Assembly: GCF_002865645.1 (NCBI RefSeq)
Contig: NW_020194555.1
Coordinates: forward strand, 2,444,288-2,508,287
Direction: 5' to 3'
From: Hyaloscypha bicolor E
Lineage: Eukaryota > Ascomycota > Leotiomycetes > Helotiales > Hyaloscyphaceae
DNA: 64,000 nt
The translations under genes were made by a program, and so were the position numbers. The notes beneath the pieces are model-generated. The model was given only the letters and a program-made list of their open reading frames with translations, had not been told where the DNA came from and did no database searches. Shown in pieces: positions 21,220-31,739 of this stretch; the stretch's first letter is position 1; the number at the start of each line of letters is the position of its first letter.

Positions 21220-22428
21220 TTATAACTTTACAGGCTTGAGGGTGATGTTATCTATCAACCTCACTGAAGGTCCGCCAGATAACCCGAGGTCCTCATCAGG
21301 TTGCGGCGCCTCAACCGGGAGCATTTTCACAGCACCACTGAGGATCGCTCCCTTGGCTTCATCGACTTCTTCCACTTCCTGCATCGTCTCTGGGTCTGCC
21401 AAAGAGATGTAGTCGATCTCAAACTTCACCCGTTCCTCGGGTTTGAGTTGACGTTGCTCCATCAAAAGCAACTTTGCCAATTCTCCTGCGGGTCCAAGCA
21501 GTTCGTCTCTCGTTCTGTAACCTCGCAGGTATCCCGTCTCAACTACCCTCAGTGCTTTCGACAAAACTGTAGCAACTCGCCGTCGTCTGGTCCCCAAATA
21601 TACATTTCTCGAACTCATTGCCAGCCCATCAGGTTCTCGTTGCGTCTCGCCAACAACGACCTGGGTCTCCATGCAAAAATCTTTGACCATCTTCTTGATC
21701 ACCACCGTCTGTTGTACATCCTTCTGTCCAAAATACACCTTCTCTGGCGTCACAATATTAAATAGCTTCATGCAAACTGTAGCCACCCCTCGAAAGAAAG
21801 TCGGCCGACTCGCACCCTCGAGCACTTCTCCAACAGGCGTAATCGTAACAAAACTTCCTTTCCCGTCAATCTCTTGACTCGGCCGTCCACTGGGATACAT
21901 CTCCTCAGTGGTTGGTGCAAATACTGCGGCAATCTTTCCCAAATTCCCTCCATCAGCAGCAAGTTCCCTATCAAGATCTCTCAACATCTCAATATCCTTC
22001 GTCCACGTCTTTGGATAGCTATCTAGATCTTCGTGGACGCCGAATTGAGTCGGATTGACGTAGATACTGACCACTACTGACGAGTTCTCCGCGGCCGCCA
22101 GGCGGATGAGTGAGAGATGGCCTTCGTGGAGGGCTCCCATTGTGGGCACGAGACCGACGGAGCGGTAGTCGTGGAGCTGTTTGCGGCGCCATTGGCGGAG
22201 ATTGGGGATCTCGCGGAAGACCTTGATCGATGTGTTGGGTATGGTTTGATCCTTCTGTCGAGAGGATAGGAGGCTGGAGCTTGAGAAGGAGCGTGGAGTG
22301 TTGAGTAGCACCGGCGGGAGAGCTACCTTGGTGCCGGGAAAGGAGAAGAAGGGTCTTGGTCTGAGAAACATGGCTATTGTTGACAACGAAATGTTGGCGT
22401 AGCAGAGGGTTTGGAGATTGATGGACAA
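21220..22428 (-). CDS. PAN6: Pantothenate synthetase (pantoate--beta-alanine ligase)
   Basis: This is a single exon, 402 aa from the first ATG (22428); a second in-frame ATG at 22371 (MFLRPRPFFSF) would give 383 aa. The enzyme condenses pantoate and beta-alanine using ATP to make pantothenate, the precursor of CoA. It shows the adenylating HIGH-type motif in VPTMGALHEGHLSLIRLA, the pantoate-site NPTQFG, VYFGQKDVQQ and the SSRNVYL loop. The sequence before the catalytic domain (about residues 20-75) is rich in Arg, Ser and Phe with almost no acidic residues, so a mitochondrial presequence is possible. The C-terminus carries an acidic extension after the usual end. Its start is divergent from DBP7, about 240-300 bp away. 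Confidence 0.93.
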   Translation of the reverse strand: MSINLQTLCYANISLSTIAMFLRPRPFFSFPGTKVALPPVLLNTPRSFSSSSLLSSRQKDQTIPNTSIKVFREIPNLRQWRRKQLHDYRSVGLVPTMGALHEGHLSLIRLAAAENSSVVVSIYVNPTQFGVHEDLDSYPKTWTKDIEMLRDLDRELAADGGNLGKIAAVFAPTTEEMYPSGRPSQEIDGKGSFVTITPVGEVLEGASRPTFFRGVATVCMKLFNIVTPEKVYFGQKDVQQTVVIKKMVKDFCMETQVVVGETQREPDGLAMSSRNVYLGTRRRRVATVLSKALRVVETGYLRGYRTRDELLGPAGELAKLLLMEQRQLKPEERVKFEIDYISLADPETMQEVEEVDEAKGAILSGAVKMLPVEAPQPDEDLGLSGGPSVRLIDNITLKPVKL

Positions 22429-22667
22429 TCAACTCTGTCAATTGCCCTTTCAGGGTCCATTCCGACAGGAAAATTTGAATTGAGTCATGCTGTGATGAAG
22501 TCTGCTGCGTTTTTACGATCCCGAGATGTTTTTTCCAGCTTCAACACGCTTCACTTGAATTGGTTAGGCTTCCCGCTTTTGGCGTCTACGTGGTCCGTGC
22601 CCACCGATAGCGATGCAGAAAAAAAGTTGCAGCGACCCCCGCAACACTTTGCAAAATTCAAGCAGCC

Positions 22668-25271
22668 ATGGCCGACGATGGCATGCTAATGAACTTTGAG
22701 ATTGGGGATGGTCCTCTTCTCCCGAAGCAGACGTTCCAAGGAGGTCGGTGGAAAGACAGATTAGCTGCAAAGAAAGTTGCGCAGAAGAGGACCTCCAAAC
22801 CGCCAACGAATCCGTCTACGAGAGCGATATTCAACGAGAAACGGCACGATGTTGCGGCGGAGGAGTATATTGGCGCGGGAGCTGCTCCAAGGCCACCGAA
22901 GAGACAACGAGTGGACCACAATTCGGGAAGAGATGCAAATACGGCGGCTATCGTCTCGGGAAAGCTTCCTCCTGGCAGCATAAAGATTGGTGGGACACGG
23001 GCTACTGCGATCCAGGAAGAGACAAGACCAGCATTCGTATCTGGGAAGCTTCCGCCGGGAAGCATCAACATTGCAGGGAATCGAAGCACGGTATTTCAAG
23101 AGGAAACGAGACCAGCGTTCGTTTCGGGGAAACTACCCGCTGGAAGCATAAATGTCGATTCTGCTGGAAAGCGAAAAACAGTATTCCAAGAAGATGCAAG
23201 GCCAGCGTTTCTCTCTGGAAAGCTCCCGCCTGGCAGCATCGGTAGTGGAAATCGAGAAGGAGGAGGTGGAAAGCCTGGACAAGTCATTTCGTCCCTGTTT
23301 TCTTTCAATCCTTCTTCGAAGACCAAATTCGAGGAACCAGAGGAGGAACAGGAGCCCGCGAGACCTTCAAATGCCCCTCTTACCGAAGAGATGGCCACAT
23401 TTACGGCTCTTGGCCTGTCACGAAGATTGGCAGCTCACCTCTCCACGAAGATGGACATGAAAGCGCCGACAGCTATTCAGAAGGCAGCAATCCCAGAGAT
23501 GATCAAGGATGACAGTGATGCCTTCATCCAAGCTGAGACTGGCTCTGGAAAAACTTTGGCCTACCTCCTTCCAATAGTTGAGCGAATCTTGGCTATCAGC
23601 AGCAAAGAGACACAAGTTCATCGGGATTCCGGACTCTTTGCAATCGTTCTTGCGCCAACACGAGAATTGTGCAAGCAGATAGCCACAGTTTTAGAGAAAA
23701 TCCTCAGGTGTGCGCCATGGATTGTTGGGACGACCGTCATTGGAGGTGAGAGCAAGCAATCCGAGAAAGCACGATTACGGAAAGGTGTAAATATTCTGAT
23801 TGCAACTCCCGGCCGATTGGCAGATCATCTCGATAATACCGAGGTTTTGAAAGTCGGCACAGTCAGGTGGCTAGTCCTAGACGAAGGCGATCGATTGATG
23901 GAATTAGGATTCGAAGAGGAGATTAAAGGGATCGTTGAGAAAATTGGGAGAAGATCATTGGTCGTGGACAAGGAAAACAATCTTGACCTCACGGTGTTAC
24001 CGAAACGACGAGTTACAGTCCTCTGCTCTGCCACCATGAAGATGAACGTTCAAAGATTGGGAGAGATCAGTTTGAAGGACGCAGTCCATATCCAAGCAGA
24101 TCCTTCTGACGAGGAAGTTGCAAAAGACAAGGCAGATGGAACGGAAGGCGATGAGAAGGCATTCTCAGCGCCTGCGCAGTTGAAGCAGGCATATGCAGTC
24201 GTTCCTGCAAAGATGCGACTGGTCACGTTGAGTGCCATTTTGAAGCGGGCGTTTGCTCGACGAGGTTCGGTGATGAAGGCCATTGTCTTCATTTCCTGCG
24301 CTGATTCGGTCGACTTCCATTTCTCGCTCTTCAGCCGACCGATTGAGGTTTCACCTGAAGATGCAGAATCGGAGGTGAAGGTTCCTGAAATTCCCAAGAC
24401 AGAGCTGACAAAAGACACAATCGCTCATGCCACCTCGTTCTCAAGCCAAGCCAATTCAGTCATCATGCACAAGCTCCATGGATCTCTGGCTCAAAACATC
24501 AGAACGGCCACTCTGAAAGCATTTACCGAATCTGCTGAGCCCTGCGTTATGATCTGTACAGATGTTGCATCCCGAGGTCTGGATCTTCCGAATGTGGACT
24601 ACGTCATAGAATATGATCCACCTTTCAGTGCAGACGACCATTTACATCGGGTTGGTAGAACTGCACGAGCTGGAAAAGATGGCCGAGCCCTGATATTCCT
24701 TCTCCCTGGAGAGGAAGAAGAATATGTATCAATTCTTGCGTCTGGCTATAGGGATGGAAAGAAATCACTTACACACAACACTGCCGAGGATTTATTGCGA
24801 AAGGGATTTGGAGGGACTGGCAGAGAGTGGGAGGATCGTGCTACTGAGTGGCAACTTGAGGTTGAGCGCTGGACATTGGAATCACCGAAATATCTTGAGA
24901 TGGCTCGAAGAGGATTTCAGAGTCATATTCGTGCATATGCTACACATGTTGCAGCTGAGAGGAATATTTTCAACATGCAGACATTGCATTTAGGACATTT
25001 AGCCAAAGCATTTGCACTGAGGGACAAGCCAGGTAGCATCAAGGTTCCTGGGCTGAGGCCCGCGAAGATGACGAAAGCGGACAGAAGTGTAGCAGCGAGG
25101 AAAGCGAAGAGAGGAGAGGTTGAGGACAAAGCTCCTGAAGGAGAGAGAGTGCGGAAGCAAAAGAAACTGGAGTTGGATCTACCCTCTGTGGATGGTAACG
25201 ATGCTGTTAGGAGGATGAAAAAGAAGATGAAGGAGCACATGGCTGCTGCGAGCGAATTCAATATCGGATAA
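22668..25271 (+). CDS. DBP7: DEAD-box ATP-dependent RNA helicase Dbp7
   Basis: This is a single exon of 867 aa. Dbp7 acts in nucleolar 60S ribosomal subunit assembly. The helicase core shows a Q-motif region (FTALGLSRRL, about 244), Walker A AETGSGKT (about 288), the LAPTREL motif, the variant Walker B DEGD (about 404; DEGDRLMELGF is typical of Dbp7 rather than DEAD), SAT (about 453), the SRGLDLPNVD motif and HRVGRTARAG (about 660). The SSLFSFNPS motif before the core is also Dbp7-like. Residues 97-190 hold four tandem SGKLP[PA]GSI repeats, which I do not know from other Dbp7 proteins. The C-terminus is Lys-rich, as expected for a nucleolar protein. Confidence 0.93.
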   Translation: MADDGMLMNFEIGDGPLLPKQTFQGGRWKDRLAAKKVAQKRTSKPPTNPSTRAIFNEKRHDVAAEEYIGAGAAPRPPKRQRVDHNSGRDANTAAIVSGKLPPGSIKIGGTRATAIQEETRPAFVSGKLPPGSINIAGNRSTVFQEETRPAFVSGKLPAGSINVDSAGKRKTVFQEDARPAFLSGKLPPGSIGSGNREGGGGKPGQVISSLFSFNPSSKTKFEEPEEEQEPARPSNAPLTEEMATFTALGLSRRLAAHLSTKMDMKAPTAIQKAAIPEMIKDDSDAFIQAETGSGKTLAYLLPIVERILAISSKETQVHRDSGLFAIVLAPTRELCKQIATVLEKILRCAPWIVGTTVIGGESKQSEKARLRKGVNILIATPGRLADHLDNTEVLKVGTVRWLVLDEGDRLMELGFEEEIKGIVEKIGRRSLVVDKENNLDLTVLPKRRVTVLCSATMKMNVQRLGEISLKDAVHIQADPSDEEVAKDKADGTEGDEKAFSAPAQLKQAYAVVPAKMRLVTLSAILKRAFARRGSVMKAIVFISCADSVDFHFSLFSRPIEVSPEDAESEVKVPEIPKTELTKDTIAHATSFSSQANSVIMHKLHGSLAQNIRTATLKAFTESAEPCVMICTDVASRGLDLPNVDYVIEYDPPFSADDHLHRVGRTARAGKDGRALIFLLPGEEEEYVSILASGYRDGKKSLTHNTAEDLLRKGFGGTGREWEDRATEWQLEVERWTLESPKYLEMARRGFQSHIRAYATHVAAERNIFNMQTLHLGHLAKAFALRDKPGSIKVPGLRPAKMTKADRSVAARKAKRGEVEDKAPEGERVRKQKKLELDLPSVDGNDAVRRMKKKMKEHMAAASEFNIG
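22956..23252 (+). repeat. Four in-frame 28-30-codon repeats within DBP7
   Basis: Units begin at codons 97, 125, 153 and 183. Each starts with SGKLPPGSI (SGKLPAGSI in copy 3), and copies 1-3 continue to a shared [VI][FQ]E[ED].RPAF segment. Synonymous differences between copies show that the array is not a very recent duplication. Confidence 0.9.
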
Positions 25272-25603
25272 GACCTCCTGGTGGTCTGTCGAACCCCTGA
25301 ATTCAACTTGGCAGCACAAAACTTGCATAATTCTCTCGTACCAATGGAATTGCCCCACTGCCCCACAGAAGTGCCCCACTCCCACGGAAAGTCGCGTCTC
25401 ACTCATTTGTAGACAGTGCGATTCCTCTCGAGTTTGACTACTACTTAAATTCGAAACTGCTTTGAGCAGATCATAAGCCGTATCTTCTTGTGTGCTTCTG
25501 GGCGAGCCTGCTGGGAGATGAAGCTTAACGCAATCAAGATTCTTGCCAAGATTGGGGCTCTATATCCCGTATTTCTTCTCCCTCACACGCCGCCAGTGGC
25601 AGA

Positions 25604-25895
25604 ATGAGCTTTTTTGCTAATCACCTTTCTGAAGATATGTTGACGGATGTTATGTTATCATTCTGCTACTCTCTTGCAAAGATGGAAGGGGTGAAAAGAC
25701 TGTCAGATGACGATTTGTTAGACGAGTTAAAGGAATTAGATAATCGTCGGTCGAATGTACCCGAGGCGATGGAAGAATTGGATTGTGCTGGATGTCATTC
25801 GAGACCCTGAATTTCTTGGGTCCAATGCTTCGAAACTTGCCAAAGTTGCAACTGTCTCAAAGACCACACATGTCATCGATCTCGCAGATGATTGA
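25604..25895 (+). pseudogene. Remnant of a small hypothetical gene, one apparent frameshift
   Basis: The frame from ATG 25604 reads MSFFANHLSEDMLTDVM...DELKELDNRRS and then drifts. At about 25,753-25,760 the frame that makes protein-like sequence shifts by one: RRWKNWIVLDVIRDPEFLGS, then KVATVSKTTHVIDLADD and TGA at 25893-25895. Joining both gives roughly 95 residues. A one-base indel or an unrecognised micro-intron would explain it. I do not recognise the family. Confidence 0.4.
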
Positions 25896-26824
25896 GGAAA
25901 CTGGACGTTCGAGAAGGTTATTATATCTAAACAGGAGTGAGGAACTAGACTAAAAGGGTCACGTGCATTGGTACCTTTGAAAGAAGTAACTGGCCTGACT
26001 TCATCTCGTACCTTGGTATTATTCACAAAAGGCTAAAACTTTTCATTGATGTCCTTTAAGTGTGTTGAGCTTTTGTTAGACTTGTCATCCCTCAACTGTT
26101 TGGGTACATTATCATGTTTATTTGCTCAGAACCACTTGTTGATTCGTTCAAGGCGAAACAACATCTTGTCAAACCAAACCATATATACAGATAACGGAAA
26201 AGGACGGCTCATTGGAATCCCTAGCACTCTAGTGAGAGTTTGTCTTTGTTCTTATCACCATTTGTCTTGTTTAAGTCGTATTGCTGCGAAACCTGAAAGT
26301 CATCAGCCATAAACCACATTGCCGAAACTCGACGCAGTGCCTCGAAAACCATACAAAGAGTTTGACGAGGAAGCAAAGCTCACATATAGTTCAAGCATGT
26401 GCTTCCCCTGCCCTCTATGCGTACCTAAATTGAAGCCATTAGAGAAGGCGGTGCGAACTCATACAGTTCTGCCACTGACGCATCTCGAGGAAGCTCTTCA
26501 GGGACCCATGTGCACAAAAGAGACTTCAAGAACAATACGCCAATACACTGATAATGCCAACGTCAAGCTCTCGAACGAGTTATGTCAGTGCATTTTCAAA
26601 TCAAAGACAGGCCGAAGGAAGTTCTTCAGCAAATGTAAAAGCGCCTGACATAGTCCTACCGTCTACCAAATCGGGACAACAACGGACACTTGGACCGCCA
26701 CGAGTAAATTTACTCGCCCACAAAGGCGACAGACTTAATTACTTTACATACTCGATCTTTCATTGACCACCTTCCTTGCATCCATCCAAATCCTTCACAC
26801 ACAACTCAATACGCCGCCTCCATC
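25896..26824. other. Gene-poor stretch
   Basis: A 109-codon open frame at 26319-26648 (plus) lacks a convincing start and any domain, and I do not call it. Nothing else can be supported. Confidence 0.45.
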
Positions 26825-27192
26825 ATGCAATCACTCGAGAACATTCAAGGCAACATGGCCTTTCTCGCATCCGAGCTCCCGATGCCCTTCGAAAACCCGA
26901 GCAAGACCTACTTCACCATTGCTGAGGGCCGCGCACTCAAGCCTATCCTCGTCCCCGGTCAAGCTATCGACGAGTCCATCAAGGAGAGTAAGATATTGGA
27001 TGGCCAGCTCCCGATGAACCATCCCAAATGGAAGAAGGCTCCTCAATATGTCCCTATGGGATTCCCGTCGTACAATATCGAGGTACGAATGCTTCCTTTT
27101 CTCACCTTTGAGGGCCATGACGCGCTTTTTCAGAAATGTATGCTAATTTGTATGGATAGGACTGGGTCGTAGCGGAGAAATTGAAGGATTGA
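26825..27192 (+). CDS. Small two-exon hypothetical protein (96 aa)
   Basis: Exons 26825-27082 and 27160-27192 are separated by a 77-nt intron (GTACGA...TGGATAG) with a GCTAAT-type branch. The second exon adds DWVVAEKLKD and a stop. The protein starts MQSLENIQGNMAFLASELPM and contains a Pro/Lys-rich middle (NHPKWKKAPQYVPMGFPSYN). There is no signal peptide, membrane segment or known domain. A CT-rich leader with the CCATC-ATG context and consistent splicing argue for a real gene. The function is unknown. Confidence 0.55.
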
Positions 27193-27424
27193 AGGATAGA
27201 CACCCGGTTTCTGGCGTTTGAGCTGGAGGACTGATGGTTACCTCATTTCTGGCCATGGAAGGCGTCTTTTTCTTCTGATATCCCGGGGGTGGTAAGGGCG
27301 GAATGGTTGGAGTCAATTTCCTGGACAGCAGAGAGAACCATAAGAATGGATGACAATTGACACACCAAATTCCAAGTTGTAATATGCAAGTGACTTCTAT
27401 CCAAGCCTATAAACTCCCGACCTC

Positions 27425-27985
27425 CTATGAATGGTTAAGAATACTCTTCCAAGTCTCCGTACACTCGAACCGCTCTACCGTTCGGTCTTCAATATATATT
27501 TCCCTTGCTAAGCCTTCTGGCGTGATAAACCACCCGTCCTCCCAATCCACAACCAAATGAACTTGCTCTCGAGCGTGGCCGCTGTATTCGAGAGGCTAGG
27601 TCGAATTCCCCATCTTCGACGATTGCCGTCGATGCAATGGCTTTCTCGCGCATGAGTGAGATACTGCAATATTCCTGTCAGATATCCAAACCCAGAATGT
27701 TGAACGGGCAGGTGGCTCTCTTACTCGTCCTCGCTGTATCCAGGAAAGTTGACTGCAGGCCCTTCTTTGAAGTCGAACGGAGCACTCTGGTGGTAGTCAG
27801 CGTCACATCTCAAATAAAATATTCCAAGGGAAAAGCGAGCCCACAATTTCCACTCGTTTATGTTTTGAACTTGATTTCAGACCGAGGGTATTGCGGCATT
27901 TGGACCGAATCTTGGAGATCACTTCTTGGAAACACGTCATCTGGTTGGATGTCGTTGAGTAAATTTGAATATTTCAACAGGAGAT
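27425..27985 (-). pseudogene. Degraded hypothetical gene: protein-like exons with two frameshifts
   Basis: Reading the minus strand, one segment (about 27,985-27,862) gives FDLLLKYSNLLNDIQPDDVF...MPQYPRSEIKFKT. A one-base shift at about 27,860 continues as NEWKLWARFSLGIFYLRCDA...GPAVNFPGYSEDE. A 61-nt GT-AG intron (27664-27724) joins to ISLMREKAIASTAIVEDGEF. A second one-base shift near 27,594 continues as EYSGHAREQVHLVVDWEDGW...ETWKSILNHS and TAG at 27425. No start codon is found at the 5' end, where the frame meets a TAA. This looks like a decaying copy of a real gene, or two sequencing indels. The family is not recognised. Confidence 0.5.
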
Positions 27986-29113
27986 CGAAGGATTATATAA
28001 GGAGCTGTTGAAAAGTGTGTGATTTGAATGGCAAACCGCAAGATTGGGGAATATGAAAGGTACAAAAATGAGACGCTTGCTGGAAAACGGATGGCAATGG
28101 AAAGACGAATGGCCTAGATCGGCAAGGACAGACAAGGAAGGCAGGTTCAAATGATGGTGGCTGACAGAGTACCAAAGATGTCGAAGACGAAAATGGCTCC
28201 CAGCCAAACCTGGGGAAAGGTCAAGATATATACATGAGTCGTCATGTCGAAGGTGGAGATAAAAAGCTGCCCCTGGCAACGATTTTCAAGGTTCATCTAA
28301 TTAGAAAGAGTCAGTGTTACAATAAGATGGACTTGTGGCGTCGAGTCGACCATTCTCTGTGTTGCGGAGCAACTCAAATAACGTGGCAGGAGGTTGCTCC
28401 TTGCGCCGAAGAATTCGTCGCCATGGCTGATAAGCCAAGGCAGGAAGGAATGTGAGCTACTCCGCATTCGTTAGCTCACACCACCTATCGTGACACCAAT
28501 TCAGATCAGGATATCTAGAATCAGAAGATTAGCAGGCTCAGGGAACGGTGTTATTGTATAACTGTTCCTCTGTATAGTAGAACACTTTGGAAGGCAGGGG
28601 TCAACATGCGAAGATCGTTTCGAAACCTCTTGGAACGATAAGCGGGAAGGGAGAGAGGGTATGCAAGGTACCGACAATTTGGAGAAGCGCAGGCGCTTAT
28701 CATGTTGTGCGATCTTTTGGACCTTTGTTCATCTCCTGAGCAAGGTTTGAGCTTCGTGTTGGACAATCAAGGGTGCGGTTCCAAGGGATGGCGTCGAAGG
28801 GAGCCAATCACGAAGGCCGCAAGGGGTGACCGTTGAACAACCACGTTTTGGGACAAAGCACGAGTCGGCGACCAAAGTCTTCTTGTGCTATCATAACAAC
28901 TTTAGTTTTCCACTCTAGAGCCAGCTAGAAGGCATAAGCTTCTATAACACAACGTCGGAGAGACCTCCATCGCGAAGGTAGTGCCCAGTTTCGTACTATC
29001 ATACCTTCGTCGTTTAAGATCGTCGATGTCCGGGCTACATTTCCGAGACCTTGTGCCGCTGAAGGTCCTATGGCTTATGCCAATGGAGCAAAGTCATCGT
29101 TGCATGTGACCCG
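27986..29113. other. Intergenic region upstream of the gene remnant
   Basis: Open frames here are short and lack domains. It could hold missing 5' exons of the 27,425-27,985 remnant, but I could not join any by splicing. No repeat was seen. Confidence 0.4.
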
Positions 29114-30615
29114 TTACTTCGGATAATCCTTAAAGTGGAGGCTTTTCAGCTTCACAAATTGCTCAAATCCGAACTTGCTCAAAGTAACACCTTTCCCAGA
29201 ATTCTTCCAGCCAGTCCAAGCAAGATCCTGCAGCTCTGTAAGTAACTTAGTTGAGACAAGGGATGTGTAACTTACAGGGCTTGGATAATCGCAACGATTG
29301 ACAAACACGGTCCCTGCGTCCACCTGCTCCGCCAGTTCAGCCCCTTTTTCACCATCCTTCGTCCATATAGAGGCAGTAAGCCCAAACTCGCTGTCATTCA
29401 TCAACTTGATAGCTTCCGTGTCTCCCTTGACTTTCATTACTGGCAAAATAGGCCCGAAGCTTTCTTCGGTCATGACAATCATACTGTGATCGACGTTTGT
29501 GAGAAGGGTGGGCTTGACGAAATTCCCGTCAGGAGGGGGAGATTTAAACGAATCATTCTCAGGAGTGGCGTCCTTTGCACCCTTCTCTAGTGCGTCCTTG
29601 ATATGGGCTTCGATCGTCTCCTTCGAATGCTTCGAGACAACAGGACCAAGGTGCGTCTTCTCATCAAAGGGATCGCCAAGTTTGTAGTTCTTGAGAACGC
29701 TTTGCACAGCTTTAACAAACTCGTCATGGATCTTTTCGTCAACGTAGATGCGTTCCAGACTGCAACAACTTTGGCCAGAGTTGAAGATCGCACCATCCAC
29801 AATTTCCTCTGCAGCCCATGCGACGTCGACATCTGATCGGATGTAAGCTGGGTCTTTGCCACCCAATTCCAGACCGACATTCACAATGCGGTCTGCCGCA
29901 GCTTTCTGAACAGCCAAACCACCAGCTACAGAACCAGTGAAGCATATGAGAGCTACTTTTGGATCCCTAACAATCGACTCTATTGTAGTAGGAGAACCAC
30001 AGTGGAAATATTGTATGACATTCTGGGTGAGGCCGGCTTCTTCGAAAATGGAAGTGATATGCTCGACGATGGTCGGTGTCTGAGGAGAAGGTTTCAAAAT
30101 GACTGAATTGCCTGCGAGAAGGGCGGGTATGAGGGAGTTGATCAGAATCAAATATGGATACTGGAGCTATTAGCACAAGTCTTATGAGCTTTGGTGTGCC
30201 AAGAACCTACATTCCAAGCAAAAAGTATAAGAACCGGGCCGACAGGAACTTTTCGAATAAATCTCTTGAATCCCTTTTCTGCCTCGCCCTCCGTGTCCTT
30301 CAACGTCTCTTCGCTGATCTTGAGCAAATATTCTCCTCGCTTCACCGCTGTTGTCACTTCCTTTGCCGTGTATGCAATCGGTCGTCCCATCTGCTCCGTG
30401 AGTTCTTTTGCCAGTATATCCTGCTTGTCCCCCAGAAGCTTCAGTGCTTTTTTCACAATTGCTTGTCTGTCTGCCAAAGTGGTCTTCCGGAAGCTGAGGA
30501 AAGCTTCTGTTGCCACCTCAGGGAGGAGCTTGAGACCAGCCGCAGAAACGCCATTTCTGGTCAAGATTGGCTTGTTCGTGATAGGGGAGATGGTCGTAAT
30601 CGTTTCGACAGACAT
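29114..30615 (-). CDS. NAD(P)-dependent aldehyde dehydrogenase
   Basis: There are three exons (30615-30211, 30160-29276, 29227-29114) with introns of 50 and 48 nt; the product is 467 aa. The first junction restores the ALDH active-site loop LFAWN|YPYLILINSL. Signatures: the Rossmann-binding FTGSVAGG, the general-base Glu in LELGGKDP, the catalytic Cys in FNSGQSCCSLERIYV, and ESFGPILPVMKV plus WTGWKNSGKG at the end. The enzyme oxidises an aldehyde to the acid. The substrate is unclear; the sequence is of the general ALDH/semialdehyde type and lacks an obvious organelle signal. Intron 2 (29228-29275) is a multiple of three with no stop, so its retention would insert 16 residues. The start is divergent from ESF2 (179 bp). 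Confidence 0.92.
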
Positions 30616-30794
30616 TTTGCATGCAGTCGAGTCAACTCTTCTCGAACTTCGAAGATGTCAACAAAGAAGGTGGGATGAAACTGGGACGTAGGTGACATGC
30701 CCCGCTAAGATTACAGGGGTCTCAGGCCGCGCCAAACTTTAAATTTCAAATTCTCAGCCTCAGAAAACTTCCTCATCACCAACCACCACACCAA

Positions 30795-31739
30795 ATGGCG
30801 ACAAGAAAGCACAACGACTTCCTCGATGTAGAGGACGGCGAAGAGGACGGGAGCCAGGGTTATAACTCCGAAGACGATAATCTTAGAAAGGGCGGCAGGA
30901 GTCCAAAGCGGAGGAAAGTCGAGAGCCTTGCCAGCGATGCTGAGGATGCAGAATTCAGCGATGACGAGCCAGAGGAACAGAAGGAGAAGCCGAAGACCAG
31001 AGAAAGCGGGAAGGAAAAGCATACAAAGCCACGAAGCGCTGCAGATCTGCCCGGTATCTCTAAGCCTCTCACGAAGAAGAATCTGGTTGCGACGGCTGCT
31101 GCAATCAAACGATCCGGCGTGGTCTACTTGTCCCGAATTCCTCCATTCATGAAACCTACGAAACTACGCTCTCTCTTGGAACCATACGGTGAGATAAATC
31201 GCATATTCATGACGCCTGAAGACCCTGCATCGCATACCCGTCGAGTTCGCAGTGGAGGGAACAAGAAGCGGTCCTTTGTGGATGGCTGGGTCGAATTTGT
31301 CAATAAGGCCGACGCGAAGCAAGCTTGTGAGCTGCTGAATGCGAGGACAATTGGTGGAAAGAAGGGCACTTATTATCATGACGACGTCTGGAATCTGCTC
31401 TATTTGAAGGGCTTCAAGTGGAACAATTTGACGGAGCAGATTGCGGCAGAGAACGCAGAGCGAGCAAGCAGAATGAGAGCGGAGATCAGCAAGACTACGA
31501 AGGAAAATAAGGAATTCGTACAGAATGTGGAGCGGGCGAAGATGCTGGAAGGGATGGAGGCTAAGACGGCCGCGAAGAGAAGAAAAGAGGCAGAAGCGGG
31601 CAGCAGTGAGCCCGTTCACAAAGAGACGAAGAAGGGCGGAGAACGGGCAAGGCATTTCAAGCAGACGCCAGTTGCTTTAAAGAGACGACCCGAGGATCAA
31701 CCAGAACAGGTCAAGAGGGTCTTGAGTAAAATCTTCTAG
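30795..31739 (+). CDS. ESF2: Pre-rRNA processing factor Esf2 (ABT1 family)
   Basis: This is a single exon of 314 aa. It has an acidic/basic low-complexity N-terminus (about 1-95), then the ABT1/Esf2 RRM-like domain starting at GVVYLSRIPPFMKPTKLRSL (about residue 108), with GWVEFVNKADAKQACELLNA, GTYYHDDVWNLLYLKGFKW and a basic coiled C-terminus (SRMRAEISKTTKENKEFVQN). Esf2 acts in the small-subunit processome with Dbp8 during early 18S rRNA maturation in the nucleolus. Sharing a short divergent promoter with the aldehyde dehydrogenase is probably coincidental. Confidence 0.93.
   Translation: MATRKHNDFLDVEDGEEDGSQGYNSEDDNLRKGGRSPKRRKVESLASDAEDAEFSDDEPEEQKEKPKTRESGKEKHTKPRSAADLPGISKPLTKKNLVATAAAIKRSGVVYLSRIPPFMKPTKLRSLLEPYGEINRIFMTPEDPASHTRRVRSGGNKKRSFVDGWVEFVNKADAKQACELLNARTIGGKKGTYYHDDVWNLLYLKGFKWNNLTEQIAAENAERASRMRAEISKTTKENKEFVQNVERAKMLEGMEAKTAAKRRKEAEAGSSEPVHKETKKGGERARHFKQTPVALKRRPEDQPEQVKRVLSKIF

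Noticed and set aside
26319..26648. 109-codon plus-strand frame with two CPxC-like pairs
   Set aside because: No ATG at its beginning, no splice partner and no domain; probably chance.
28141..28280. Hydrophobic short frame (MTTHVYILTFPQVWL...) on the minus strand as a 5' exon of the 27.4-kb remnant
   Set aside because: No splice sites give a continuous frame into the remnant.
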